A stretch of DNA of 21,732 bases, from the NCBI GenBank assembly GCA_049514335.1, contig JBEKVE010000032.1, positions 1 to 21,732 on the forward strand, written 5' to 3'. Position 1 is the first letter of the stretch; each line of letters opens with the position of its first letter. The notes beneath the pieces are model-generated. The model saw only the letters and a list, made by a program, of their open reading frames with translations. It did no database searches and was not told the DNA's origin. Source of the stretch: JBEKVE01 sp049514335. GTDB taxonomy: Bacteria; Actinomycetota; Acidimicrobiia; Acidimicrobiales; UBA8190. The translations under genes and the position numbers were made by a program. Below are positions 7,441 to 14,344 of the stretch, in pieces.

Positions 7441-8514
7441 ATGGACCTGCCCGTCAATCCCCCGGTCGCCCCCATGCTGGCCAAGCTGGCCCGGGAATTG
7501 CCCACCGGGGAGGGACTGCTCTACGAGCCGAAATGGGACGGGTTCCGGTGCGTGGTGTTCCGTGACGGTGACGAGGTGGAGCTGGGCAGCCGCAACGAGC
7601 GGCCACTCACGCGCTACTTCCCCGAGCTCCTGGACCCGCTGCGCAGGGACCTGCCCGATCGCGCCGTGGTCGACGGCGAGATCGTCATCACCTCGGCCTG
7701 CGGCCTCGACTTCGACGCCCTCCTGCAGCGGATCCATCCCGCCGCGTCGCGCGTCGACATGCTGGCCGCCACCACGCCGGCCTCGTTCGTAGCCTTCGAC
7801 CTCCTCGCCCTCGACGAGCGCGACCTGCGGGCCACGCCCCTGCGAGAGCGCCGCCACCTGCTCGAGGAGTCGCTCGGCGCGGCGTCACCGCCGGTGCATC
7901 TCACGCCGGCGACCACCGACCCCTCGGTGGCGGCTGATTGGTTCTCGCGTTTCGAGGGCGCCGGGCTCGACGGGGTGGTGGCCAAGCGTCTCGACCTCCC
8001 CTACCGGGAGGGGGAACGCGCCATGTTGAAGGTGAAGCACGAGCGCACGGCCGATTGCGTGGTGGCCGGCTTCCGCTGGCACAAGTCGGGGGGCGTGGTG
8101 GGGTCGCTGCTCCTCGGCCTCTACGACGACGCCGGCGTGCTCCACCACGTGGGGGTCTCGGCCTCGTTCACCGTGGCGCGCCGGCGCGAGCTCGTCGACG
8201 AGCTCGCCCCCCACCGCCCCGTGTCCCTCGACGGGCACCCGTGGGCGGGGTGGGCTCGCGTCGAGGCCGAGGCGGCCCGGGGGGGCCGCAAGCCCGGGGC
8301 AGCGTCGCGCTGGAACGCCGACAAGGACCTCAGCTGGGAACCGCTCGATCCCGTCCTGGTGTGCGAGGTCGCCTACGACCACCTCCAGGGGGACCGCTTC
8401 CGCCACGCCACCACGTTCCGCCGGTGGCGACCCGACCGGCGCCCCGAATCGTGCACGTACGCCCAGCTGGAGTCGGCGGTGCCCGAGGAGCTCGAAGCGG
8501 TCTTCGGGGCCTGA
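7441..8514 (+). CDS. ligC: ATP-dependent DNA ligase, LigC type
   Basis: 357 residues, starting at ATG 7441 behind a GTGGGGGG purine run. It contains only the nucleotidyltransferase and OB-fold domains, as in mycobacterial LigC enzymes, with no polymerase or nuclease part. The lysine that takes AMP is K31 in motif I 'YEPKWDGFR'. Other ligase motifs follow: 'GSRNERPLTRYFPEL', 'VVDGEIV', 'FVAFDLLALD' (motif III), 'GAGLDGVVAKRL' (IV) and 'AMLKVKHERTADCVV' (V). Such ligases seal nicks in end-joining and excision repair. The gene is convergent with the LigD-type polymerase gene, the stops being 50 bases apart with two hairpins between. This association supports a shared repair pathway. No Ku gene is present in the window. 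Confidence 0.92.
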   Translation: MDLPVNPPVAPMLAKLARELPTGEGLLYEPKWDGFRCVVFRDGDEVELGSRNERPLTRYFPELLDPLRRDLPDRAVVDGEIVITSACGLDFDALLQRIHPAASRVDMLAATTPASFVAFDLLALDERDLRATPLRERRHLLEESLGAASPPVHLTPATTDPSVAADWFSRFEGAGLDGVVAKRLDLPYREGERAMLKVKHERTADCVVAGFRWHKSGGVVGSLLLGLYDDAGVLHHVGVSASFTVARRRELVDELAPHRPVSLDGHPWAGWARVEAEAARGGRKPGAASRWNADKDLSWEPLDPVLVCEVAYDHLQGDRFRHATTFRRWRPDRRPESCTYAQLESAVPEELEAVFGA

Positions 8515-8546
8515 TCGAGAGCGGGACCTGGTCCGTCGCCTGTCGG

Positions 8547-8563
8547 GCCCGCAGCCTGCGGGC
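8547..8563. terminator. Hairpin between the convergent ligase and polymerase genes
   Basis: GCCCGCA (8547-8553), loop GCC and TGCGGGC (8557-8563) make a perfect 7-bp stem ending one base before the polymerase stop codon. A second small stem, GGACC/GGTCC, lies at about 8524-8534. The pair probably serves as a two-way terminator without a T-tract. Confidence 0.55.
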
Positions 8564-8564
8564 G

Positions 8565-9584
8565 TCAGCTCTTCGGCCGCCGTGTCCGGCTGGGCGCGGC
8601 CCGGTGGGGCTCGCCGCGCTGCTTGGCGAAGTGCGGGGGCCAGGGGGCGTCTCCGAGACCCCCCTCCTCGTCGCGCCGGGCCAGGTCCAAGAGCGGGCCG
8701 AGATCACCGTGGACGTCGTCGATGCCCGCCGCGGGGTCGCCCACCGTCGCGAAGCGGGCGGGCACGGTGGCGATGGTCAGGTCGGACGGCTCGACGTCGG
8801 GAACCTCGTCCCATTCGAGCGGGCACGACACCCGGCCCTCGGGATTGGCGCGCACCGAGTAGGCGGACGCCACCGTCCGGTCCCGGGCGTTCTGGTTGTA
8901 GTCGATGAACACGCGATCGCCCCGCTGCTCCTTCCACCACGCCGAGGTGGCGATGTCGGGCAGCCGACGCTCGACCTCGCGCGCCAGCGCCAGTGCGGCG
9001 CGCCGCACGGCGGTGAAGTCCCAACGCGCTTCGAGGGGAACGTTGACGTGCATGCCGCGCGATCCGGAGGTCTTCGGGAACCCGATCAGCGAGTGCTCCT
9101 CGAGCACGGCACGGGCCTCGAGCGCCACGCGCCGCACCGCCTCGAAGGGGACGCCGGGCTGCGGGTCGAGGTCGACGCGCAGCTCGTCGGGGTGGTCGAC
9201 GTCGGCGCGCCGCACCGGCCAGGGGTTGAGGTCGAGGCACCCCAGGTTCACCGCCCACAGGATGTGGGCCACGTCGACGGGGCACAGCTCCTCGGCGTGG
9301 CGCCCGCTCGGGAACGTCACCGTCACCGTTTCGAGCCACGGCGGGCGGGAGGCAGGGACACGCTTCTGGTAGAAGAACTCACCCTCGGCGCCGTTGGGGT
9401 AGCGCTTGAGCACGGTGGGTCGTTCGCGCACGCCGCGCAGGGCACCGGGCCCGACAGCGAAGTAATAGCGGACGAGGTCGAGCTTCGTGTCGCCCCGGGC
9501 GGAGAAGAAGACCTTGTCCGGGTTCGACACCTTGACGGTGTGCCCGTCGACCTCGACCGCCACGGCCGGGATGCCGCCTGCCAT
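8565..9584 (-). CDS. ligD: Stand-alone LigD-type polymerase/primase (PolDom)
   Basis: 339 residues, the length and motifs of the archaeo-eukaryotic primase domain of LigD, the gap-filling polymerase of bacterial end-joining. The catalytic aspartates are D138 and D140 in 'ELRVDLDPQPG', with a third at D228 in 'VFIDYNQNARDRT'. The nucleotide-binding segment is 'FPKTSGSRGMHVNVP' (169-183). The N-terminus 'VSNPDKVFF' and 'GEFFYQKRVP' are also family hallmarks. It lacks ligase and nuclease domains, so this is a separate-subunit form, complemented by the convergent ligase. ATG 9584 gives the expected N-terminus, but no clear ribosome site precedes it. The gene is divergent from the PHP gene across 89 bases. 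Confidence 0.92.
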   Translation of the reverse strand: MAGGIPAVAVEVDGHTVKVSNPDKVFFSARGDTKLDLVRYYFAVGPGALRGVRERPTVLKRYPNGAEGEFFYQKRVPASRPPWLETVTVTFPSGRHAEELCPVDVAHILWAVNLGCLDLNPWPVRRADVDHPDELRVDLDPQPGVPFEAVRRVALEARAVLEEHSLIGFPKTSGSRGMHVNVPLEARWDFTAVRRAALALAREVERRLPDIATSAWWKEQRGDRVFIDYNQNARDRTVASAYSVRANPEGRVSCPLEWDEVPDVEPSDLTIATVPARFATVGDPAAGIDDVHGDLGPLLDLARRDEEGGLGDAPWPPHFAKQRGEPHRAAPSRTRRPKS

Positions 9585-9661
9585 GGCTCGATGCTCGCAC
9601 GGATCGGCGACCGGGTGCGCTCCAGGTCGGTCCGGGGCGGAACAGCCGGCGGGCGCCTCGC

Positions 9662-9667
9662 TAGTCT
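9662..9667 (+). promoter_or_regulatory. -10-like TAGTCT, leaderless start of the HhH-PHP gene
   Basis: TAGTCT is followed by six bases (CGGGCC) and GTG 9674. No Shine-Dalgarno sequence is present. This spacing places the transcription start at or beside the initiation codon. Confidence 0.55.
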
Positions 9668-9673
9668 CGGGCC

Positions 9674-10699
9674 GTGGACCCCGCCGCCGCCCTGCGCCGG
9701 ATCGCCTACCTCCTCGAGGCGAGGCGGGCGGAGTCCTACAAGGTGCGCGCCTTCCGGCGGGCGGCGGCCACGGTGGACGCCACCGACGCGGCGCGCCTGG
9801 CACGGCTGGCCGCGTCGGGGCGCCTGACGGACCTCCCCGGACTGGGCGACACCACCGCCCGGGTGGTGGCGGAGGCGGTGGCGGGCACGGACCCCGAATA
9901 CCTGATGCACCTCGAAGAGGAGTTCGCCCTGTCGGCCGCCGAGCTCACAGGGCGCGCCGCCGAGCTGCGCGCCATGCTGCGCGGGGACTGCCACAGCCAC
10001 TCCGACTGGTCCGACGGCGGCAGCCCCATCGCCGAGATGGCCCGCGCCGCCGCGGACCTCGGACACGAGTACCTGGCCCTCACCGACCACAGTCCCCGCC
10101 TCACCGTGGCCCACGGGCTCGACCCCGAGCGCCTCGTCCGCCAGCTCGAGGTGGTGGAGACCCTCAACGCCGAGCTCGCCCCGTTCCGGATCCTCACCGG
10201 GATCGAGGTCGACATCCTCGAGGACGGGTCGCTCGATCAGGACCCGGCGCTGCTCGCCCGGCTGGACGTGGTGGTGGCGAGCGTGCACTCCAAGCTCAAG
10301 ATGGACGCCGCCCAGATGACAAGGCGGATGGTGGCGGCGGTGGAGAGCCCCCACACCGACATCCTCGGGCACTGCACCGGCCGGCTCCTGGTGGGGCGGG
10401 GCCGTGCCCAGAGCCAGTTCGACCAGGACGAGGTGTTCTCGGCCTGCGCCCGCACCGGCACGGCGGTGGAGATCAATTCCCGGCCCGAGCGCCTCGACCC
10501 GCCCGAGCCGCTCCTGCGGGCGGCGCTGGCGGCGGGCTGCTTCGTGTCGATCGACACCGACGCCCACGCGCCGGGCCAGCTCGAGTGGTTGGGCAATGGG
10601 TGCGAAAAGGCGGCGGAGACAGACGCGCCGCCCGAGCGCATCGTGAACACCTGGCCCCGCCACACGCTCCTCGACTGGACCGGAGGTCACGCCGCCTGA
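9674..10699 (+). CDS. HhH-PHP protein: PolX-like metal-dependent phosphoesterase without the polymerase domain
   Basis: 341 residues. The first 100 residues look like the helical N-terminal 8-kDa domain of family X polymerases, with a helix-hairpin-helix 'LTDLPGLGDTTARVV' (51-65) that binds DNA without sequence preference. From residue 104 a PHP domain follows, with its metal ligands visible: H107/H109 in 'DCHSHSDWSDGG', D138/H139 in 'LTDHS', E178 in 'GIEVDI', H205 in 'SVHSK', H233 in 'GHCTGR', and D296/H298 in 'IDTDAHAPGQ'. Bacterial PolX enzymes carry HhH, nucleotidyltransferase and PHP parts; here the polymerase palm between them is absent. A 3'-end-processing nuclease or phosphatase role in repair is inferred, in line with the neighbouring ligase and LigD-type polymerase. 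Confidence 0.88.
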   Translation: MDPAAALRRIAYLLEARRAESYKVRAFRRAAATVDATDAARLARLAASGRLTDLPGLGDTTARVVAEAVAGTDPEYLMHLEEEFALSAAELTGRAAELRAMLRGDCHSHSDWSDGGSPIAEMARAAADLGHEYLALTDHSPRLTVAHGLDPERLVRQLEVVETLNAELAPFRILTGIEVDILEDGSLDQDPALLARLDVVVASVHSKLKMDAAQMTRRMVAAVESPHTDILGHCTGRLLVGRGRAQSQFDQDEVFSACARTGTAVEINSRPERLDPPEPLLRAALAAGCFVSIDTDAHAPGQLEWLGNGCEKAAETDAPPERIVNTWPRHTLLDWTGGHAA

Positions 10700-10717
10700 C
10701 GTCCGGGGCGAGGCCGC

Positions 10718-11122
10718 TCACTCCCGGTCAGAGGACGGCGGTGCGGGCTGCGGCATGTCGGTCCCCGGCTCGGGGTCTTCCGTTGGCGGGGTCTCTGACG
10801 CAGGCCGGTGTCGCACGATGACCTCGCCGTGCTCCGGGTCCAGAAGGACCTCGGGCAGGTCGTCGTTGGGCGGGTCACCCCCGGCCTCGATCACGATGGC
10901 GACCTCGTCCTTGCGCCCGTAGATGACCTCGTGCAGGCCCATCATGGCGGCGCCGAGGGCGCTGGCGGTCCGCCTGTCCCGCCACCGGCGCGGGTGCGGA
11001 CGCGGCCCGCCCGGGGCGTCGGGGTCGTCGGTGGCCTGGAGCCAGGCGATCCACTGCTCGTCGGTCCAGGCCTCGGGGTCGTCGGGCGGCTCCCCCGGAT
11101 TGAGGTACTCGAGGTCGCCCAT
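10718..11122 (-). CDS. Conserved-looking acidic protein of unknown function
   Basis: 134 residues, not recognised. The N-terminal part is acidic and Trp-rich ('DDPEAWTDEQWIAWLQATDDPD', residues about 14-35), followed by a basic stretch 'HPRRWRDRR' and a hydrophobic helix-like 'ASALGAAMMGLHEVIYG'. A more ordered segment 'DEVAIVIEAGGDPPNDDLPEVLLDPEHGEVIVRH' follows in the second half, and the C-terminus is Pro/Glu-rich and probably disordered. No signal peptide or membrane helix is obvious. The ATG at 11122 is preceded by TACGGT with 7 bases between, a leaderless arrangement that supports it as a real gene. It is convergent with the HhH-PHP gene (18 bases between the stops) and lies downstream of larC on the same strand. 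Confidence 0.7.
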   Translation of the reverse strand: MGDLEYLNPGEPPDDPEAWTDEQWIAWLQATDDPDAPGGPRPHPRRWRDRRTASALGAAMMGLHEVIYGRKDEVAIVIEAGGDPPNDDLPEVLLDPEHGEVIVRHRPASETPPTEDPEPGTDMPQPAPPSSDRE

Positions 11123-11129
11123 CAATGCC

Positions 11130-11135
11130 ACCGTA
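11130..11135 (-). promoter_or_regulatory. -10-like TACGGT, leaderless start of the 134-residue protein
   Basis: Read on the minus strand, TACGGT is followed by seven bases (GGCATTG) and the ATG at 11122. This means the small gene has its own promoter and does not rely on read-through from larC. Confidence 0.5.
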
Positions 11136-11181
11136 CGGCGTAACCCGGGACGGCGGCGGGCGACCACCGGCCGCCGACGGA

Positions 11182-12438
11182 TTAGGCGGGCGTGGGCGTC
11201 TCGGGCGGCACCACCCACGGCGCGGCGTCGGGCCCGTCGGCCTCGTTCTCCTGGTCCCGGACCCGCCACGCCGTCTCGGCCCGGTACAGCACCTCGCGCA
11301 GCGGGATGCCCGTGGCCGACGCCACCCGGGCTGCGTCGGCGTATTCGGGTTTCACGCGGCCGGGGCTGACCTTCACCCCGACGGGCGCCCCCTCCACGCT
11401 GACCTCGTCCATGGCACGCGTGGAGGGCCAGCGCTCGAGCGTGGTGGCCCGCACCCCCAGGCTGCCGGTCTCGGCCATGAGCACGGCCCGGACCGTGCCG
11501 CTCAGGGCGAGGTCGACCAGAGCGCTCACCGTGTACCCCGGCCGGCCCTTCTTCATGACCACGGGCGTGATCCACGCATCGTGCGCACCCGCCGCCAGCA
11601 CCGCCTCCACCGCGTGGGCGAGCACCTCGCCGGTGGCGTCGTCGACGTTGGTGTCGAGCACCATGACGGGCTGTCCCTCCGGCTCCACAGAGACGAGGGA
11701 CCGGCCCACGACCACCTGGGTGCAATTGGGGAGGCCGTCGAGCTCGCGCTTGCCGGCGCCGAACCCCGAGGCGGCGATGCGCATGGGCGGCATGGGACCG
11801 AATCGCCGGGCGTTGGCGGCCAGGATGGCGGCTCCGGTGGGGGTGGTGAGCTCGACGGGCACGTCGCGCCCCCAGGTGGGGATCCCCTCCAGGAGCCGGA
11901 CCACCGCCGGGGCGGGGTTGGGGAGGAACCCGTGGGCACTTCTGACCGTGCCCATGCCGGTGGCCACGGGCGAGGCCGTGACCTCGTCGATGCCGAGGAC
12001 TTCGAGAGCGGCTGCGGTCCCCACCACATCGACGATGGCGTCGTGCGACCCCACCTCGTGGAAGTGCACCTGGTCGGGAGAGCGTCCGTGGAGCCGACCC
12101 TCGACCTGTGCCAGGGCGGAGAAGGTGGCGAGGGCCCGGCGCGTCACGCGGGGGGGAAGGCGTGCCTCTTCCACCAGTCCCACGATGTGGCCATGCGTGC
12201 GCACCACGACGTCGTCGGTGACCTCGACCACCGCCCGGGTGGCGGCGATCCCGGCACGGAGCACGGGCTCGGCGTGCAGGTCCCACCCCGACAGCGGGAG
12301 GCGTTGCAGGAGGCCGAGCACCTCGGACAGATCGGCGCCGGCATCGAGGAGGCTGCCGAGCGCCATGTCTCCGGCGATCCCCGAGAAGCAGTGGAACCAG
12401 GCGATCCCCTGCGAGGCGCGTCCACCATCGGCACTCAC
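11182..12438 (-). CDS. larC: LarC, nickel insertion protein for the nickel-pincer nucleotide cofactor
   Basis: 418 residues. LarC inserts nickel into the pyridinium bis-thiocarboxylate mononucleotide in a CTP-dependent reaction, the last step of cofactor synthesis. Family hallmarks are 'WFHCFSGIAGDMALGSLLDAG' near residues 14-34, 'VHFHEVGSHDAIVDVVG' (124-140, His-rich), 'PNPAPAVVRLL', 'ELTTPTGAAIL', 'VLDTNVDDATGEVLAHAVE' and 'WITPVVMKKGRPGYTVSALV'. In Lactobacillus plantarum the protein is made from two reading frames by frameshifting; here it is one continuous frame, and the long His-rich insertion of that protein is not obvious. The GTG at 12438 overlaps the larB stop by four bases (GTGA), indicating translational coupling. 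larE and larA are not in the window. Confidence 0.92.
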   Translation of the reverse strand: MSADGGRASQGIAWFHCFSGIAGDMALGSLLDAGADLSEVLGLLQRLPLSGWDLHAEPVLRAGIAATRAVVEVTDDVVVRTHGHIVGLVEEARLPPRVTRRALATFSALAQVEGRLHGRSPDQVHFHEVGSHDAIVDVVGTAAALEVLGIDEVTASPVATGMGTVRSAHGFLPNPAPAVVRLLEGIPTWGRDVPVELTTPTGAAILAANARRFGPMPPMRIAASGFGAGKRELDGLPNCTQVVVGRSLVSVEPEGQPVMVLDTNVDDATGEVLAHAVEAVLAAGAHDAWITPVVMKKGRPGYTVSALVDLALSGTVRAVLMAETGSLGVRATTLERWPSTRAMDEVSVEGAPVGVKVSPGRVKPEYADAARVASATGIPLREVLYRAETAWRVRDQENEADGPDAAPWVVPPETPTPA

Positions 12439-13184
12439 AGCAGCATCCTCGCCACCGCGCAGGCGGCGCCGAAGCCGTTGTCGATGCCCACCACCGTCAG
12501 TCCCGCCGCGCAGGAGGCGTGCATGGCGAGCAGGGCGGTGACGCCCTCGAGCGCGGCGCCGTACCCGGAGGAGACCGGCACGGCCACCACCGGCGCCGGG
12601 GTGATGCCGGCCACCAGGCTGGCCAGCGCGCCCTCCATGCCCGCCGCCACCACCACGGCGTCGGCCTCGGCCAGGTCGTCGACCGAGGCCAGGATGCGGT
12701 GCACGCCGGCCACACCGCAATCCGCCACCAGCGCCGGCGCGAACCCGAAGGCGCGCAGCACGGCGGTGCACTCGTCGGCCACGGGGAGATCCGCGGTGCC
12801 GGCGGTGACGACCATGACCCGTCCCGGGCGCAGCGGCGAGGGACGCCACGACACCGTGGCCCGTGGCCCCGACCAGGTGACCGTCCCACCGGAAGAGAGC
12901 TCGAGGGCGGCCGTCGTCTGTGCCTCGTCGGCCCGGGTGAGCAGCACGGGGCTCTGGGCCGGCTCCGACAGGAGCTCGGCCACGATGCGGGCACACTGCT
13001 CCGGCGTCTTGCCCGGTGCATAGACGGCCTCGGCGGCGCGCTGGCGTAGCGCCCGGTGATGGTCAACCCGGGCGAACCCCAGGTCGGCGAAGGGGAGCCG
13101 CCGCAAGCGGGCCACGGCGTCATCAGGCGCCACGGCGCCGCTGCGCACGTCCTCGAGGAGCTGGCGCAGGGTGGGTTCGTCCAT
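12435..13184 (-). CDS. larB: LarB, carboxylase/hydrolase of nickel-pincer cofactor synthesis
   Basis: 249 residues. LarB carboxylates and hydrolyses nicotinic acid adenine dinucleotide to give the dicarboxylated mononucleotide used by LarE. The C-terminal half has the PurE (AIR carboxylase) fold: 'VVTAGTADLPVADECTAVL' (125-143), 'DCGVAGVHRIL', 'AAGMEGALASLVAG' and 'PVSSGYGAALEGVTALLAM'. C225 in 'HASCAAGLTVVGIDNGFGAA' matches the cysteine that binds the nicotinamide-ring substrate in the family. The N-terminal 'AEAVYAPGKTPEQ' is also typical. The ATG at 13184 gives the normal length; the frame stays open further upstream but would overrun the pheA start. larC follows with a 4-base overlap. Confidence 0.92.
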   Translation of the reverse strand: MDEPTLRQLLEDVRSGAVAPDDAVARLRRLPFADLGFARVDHHRALRQRAAEAVYAPGKTPEQCARIVAELLSEPAQSPVLLTRADEAQTTAALELSSGGTVTWSGPRATVSWRPSPLRPGRVMVVTAGTADLPVADECTAVLRAFGFAPALVADCGVAGVHRILASVDDLAEADAVVVAAGMEGALASLVAGITPAPVVAVPVSSGYGAALEGVTALLAMHASCAAGLTVVGIDNGFGAACAVARMLL

Positions 13185-13206
13185 GGTGCCCACTATCCTG
13201 CCGCAC
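13185..13206. promoter_or_regulatory. 22-bp divergent start region shared by larB and pheA
   Basis: Only 22 bases separate the two start codons. TATCCT (13194-13199) is followed by seven bases and the pheA ATG at 13207, the leaderless arrangement seen elsewhere. On the opposite strand the same bases read AGGATAGT, nine bases before the larB ATG at 13184, so one AT-rich core may serve as -10 element in both directions. The pheA side is the better match. Confidence 0.5.
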
Positions 13207-14166
13207 ATGGCTGCGCCCCCGACCGCCGGCGGACCGAGCGCTCTCACGATCGCCTTTCTGGGTCCGGCCGGGACCTTCACCGAAGAGGCGCTGTTCACCC
13301 AGCCCGATTACGCCGCTGCGACGGTCGTCCCCGCGCCCACACTGGCCGAGGCGCTCGACGCCGTGGCAACAGGCCGCGCCACCCTGGCCTTCGTGCCCAT
13401 CGAGAACTCCATCGAGGGAACGGTGAACGCCACCGTCGACAGCCTCGTGTTCGACTCGGACCTGCTCATCCAGCGCGAGGTGGTCCTCGGTGTCCACATC
13501 ACCCTGGCCGGTCCCCCCGGCACCGATCCAGGGGGGATCAAACGGGTGCTGTCGTTCCCCCACGCCAGCGCCCAGTGCCGGCGATACCTGGCCGAGCGAC
13601 TTCCCGAGGTCGAGGTCGTGCCCACCAACTCAACCGCCGAGGCGGCCCGGATCGTGGGGCAGGAGGGGCGAACCGACACCGCCGCCCTGGCGCCACGGCT
13701 GGCGGCCGAGCTCTACGGCCTCGACGTGCTCGACCCCGCCGTCGAGGACCATGATGGGAACCAGACGCGCTTCGTGTCGCTGGCGACGCGCGGCATTCCG
13801 GCTCCGACAGGGCACGACAAGACATCCATCGTGTGCTTCCAACACGAGGACCGTCCGGGGAGCCTGTTCGCCATCCTGAGCGAATTCGCGGCGCGCAGCA
13901 TCAACCTGACCAAGCTGGAGTCGAGGCCCACCAAGCGCGGCCTCGGCGAGTACTGCTTTCTGATCGACCTCGAGGGACACGTCGCCGACGAGGTGATCGC
14001 CGACTGTCTGCGCGTCCTGCACGCTGAGCTGGCGGGCGTGAAGTTCCTCGGGTCCTACCCCGCTGCCGGTGAGCAGGGCCCCGAGGTGCGCGCCCGTGCC
14101 GATGCCGCCTGGCAGGATGCAGATGCCTGGGTGGGATCGCTGCGGGAGCAGATCCGACCGTCCTGA
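13207..14166 (+). CDS. pheA: Prephenate dehydratase with ACT regulatory domain
   Basis: 319 residues. The enzyme converts prephenate to phenylpyruvate in phenylalanine synthesis. The catalytic domain (about 13-193) begins 'IAFLGPAGTFTEEAL' and contains 'VPIENSIEGTVNATVD' (63-78), 'HASAQCRRYL', 'NSTAEAARIV' and the catalytic T187-R-F motif in 'DGNQTRFVSL'. The ACT domain (about 205-285), with 'RPGSLFAILSEFA' (216-228) and 'LESRPTK' (237-243), binds phenylalanine for feedback inhibition in the family. No chorismate mutase is fused, as is usual in actinobacteria. The ATG at 13207 is supported by TATCCT seven bases upstream. It is followed after 21 bases by tRNA-Ser, which has its own promoter. 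Confidence 0.95.
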   Translation: MAAPPTAGGPSALTIAFLGPAGTFTEEALFTQPDYAAATVVPAPTLAEALDAVATGRATLAFVPIENSIEGTVNATVDSLVFDSDLLIQREVVLGVHITLAGPPGTDPGGIKRVLSFPHASAQCRRYLAERLPEVEVVPTNSTAEAARIVGQEGRTDTAALAPRLAAELYGLDVLDPAVEDHDGNQTRFVSLATRGIPAPTGHDKTSIVCFQHEDRPGSLFAILSEFAARSINLTKLESRPTKRGLGEYCFLIDLEGHVADEVIADCLRVLHAELAGVKFLGSYPAAGEQGPEVRARADAAWQDADAWVGSLREQIRPS

Positions 14167-14173
14167 GCGGCGG

Positions 14174-14179
14174 TAGCCT
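14174..14179 (+). promoter_or_regulatory. -10-like TAGCCT of the tRNA-Ser gene
   Basis: TAGCCT lies eight bases before the first base of the mature tRNA, the distance expected for a -10 element whose transcript starts at or just before the tRNA. It begins seven bases after the pheA stop codon. Confidence 0.5.
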
Positions 14180-14187
14180 GCGCTTCT

Positions 14188-14271
14188 GGAGGGATGGCAG
14201 AGCGGACGAATGCGAGGCTCTTGAAAAGCCTTGTCCCACAAGGACCGTGGGTTCGAATCCCACTCCCTCCG
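14188..14271 (+). tRNA. tRNA-Ser, anticodon UGA
   Basis: Acceptor arms GGAGGGA (14188-14194) and TCCCTCC (14264-14270) pair perfectly. The D-arm region is 'GCAGAGCGGACGAATGC'. The anticodon stem AGGCT/AGCCT holds the loop CTTGAAA, giving anticodon TGA, which reads UCA. A long variable arm (GTCC/GGAC) marks it as a class II tRNA. The T-arm is GTGGG-TTCGAAT-CCCAC. The discriminator is G, as expected for serine, and the 3' CCA is not encoded. Confidence 0.96.
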
Positions 14272-14281
14272 CTCGTCGCCC

Positions 14282-14300
14282 TTGACCCCATCGGGGTCAA
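14282..14300 (+). terminator. Terminator-like hairpin after tRNA-Ser
   Basis: TTGACCCC (14282-14289), loop ATC and GGGGTCAA (14293-14300) form a perfect 8-bp stem eleven bases after the tRNA. Being symmetric, it could also stop transcription of the convergent beta-helix gene. No T-run follows. Confidence 0.6.
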
Positions 14301-14344
14301 CCTTGTCGCCGTGCACCCGGTCCCGGCGGTGTGGATCCGGGCCG

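Noticed and set aside
7372..7857. Upstream extension of the PLP decarboxylase by about 160 codons
   Set aside because: It would overlap the ligase gene and adds residues unlike the family; GGAGGTG before GTG 7371 marks the start.
14188..14300. tRNA-Ser as an attachment site of an integrated element
   Set aside because: No integrase gene and no repeat of the tRNA 3' end are seen within the window.
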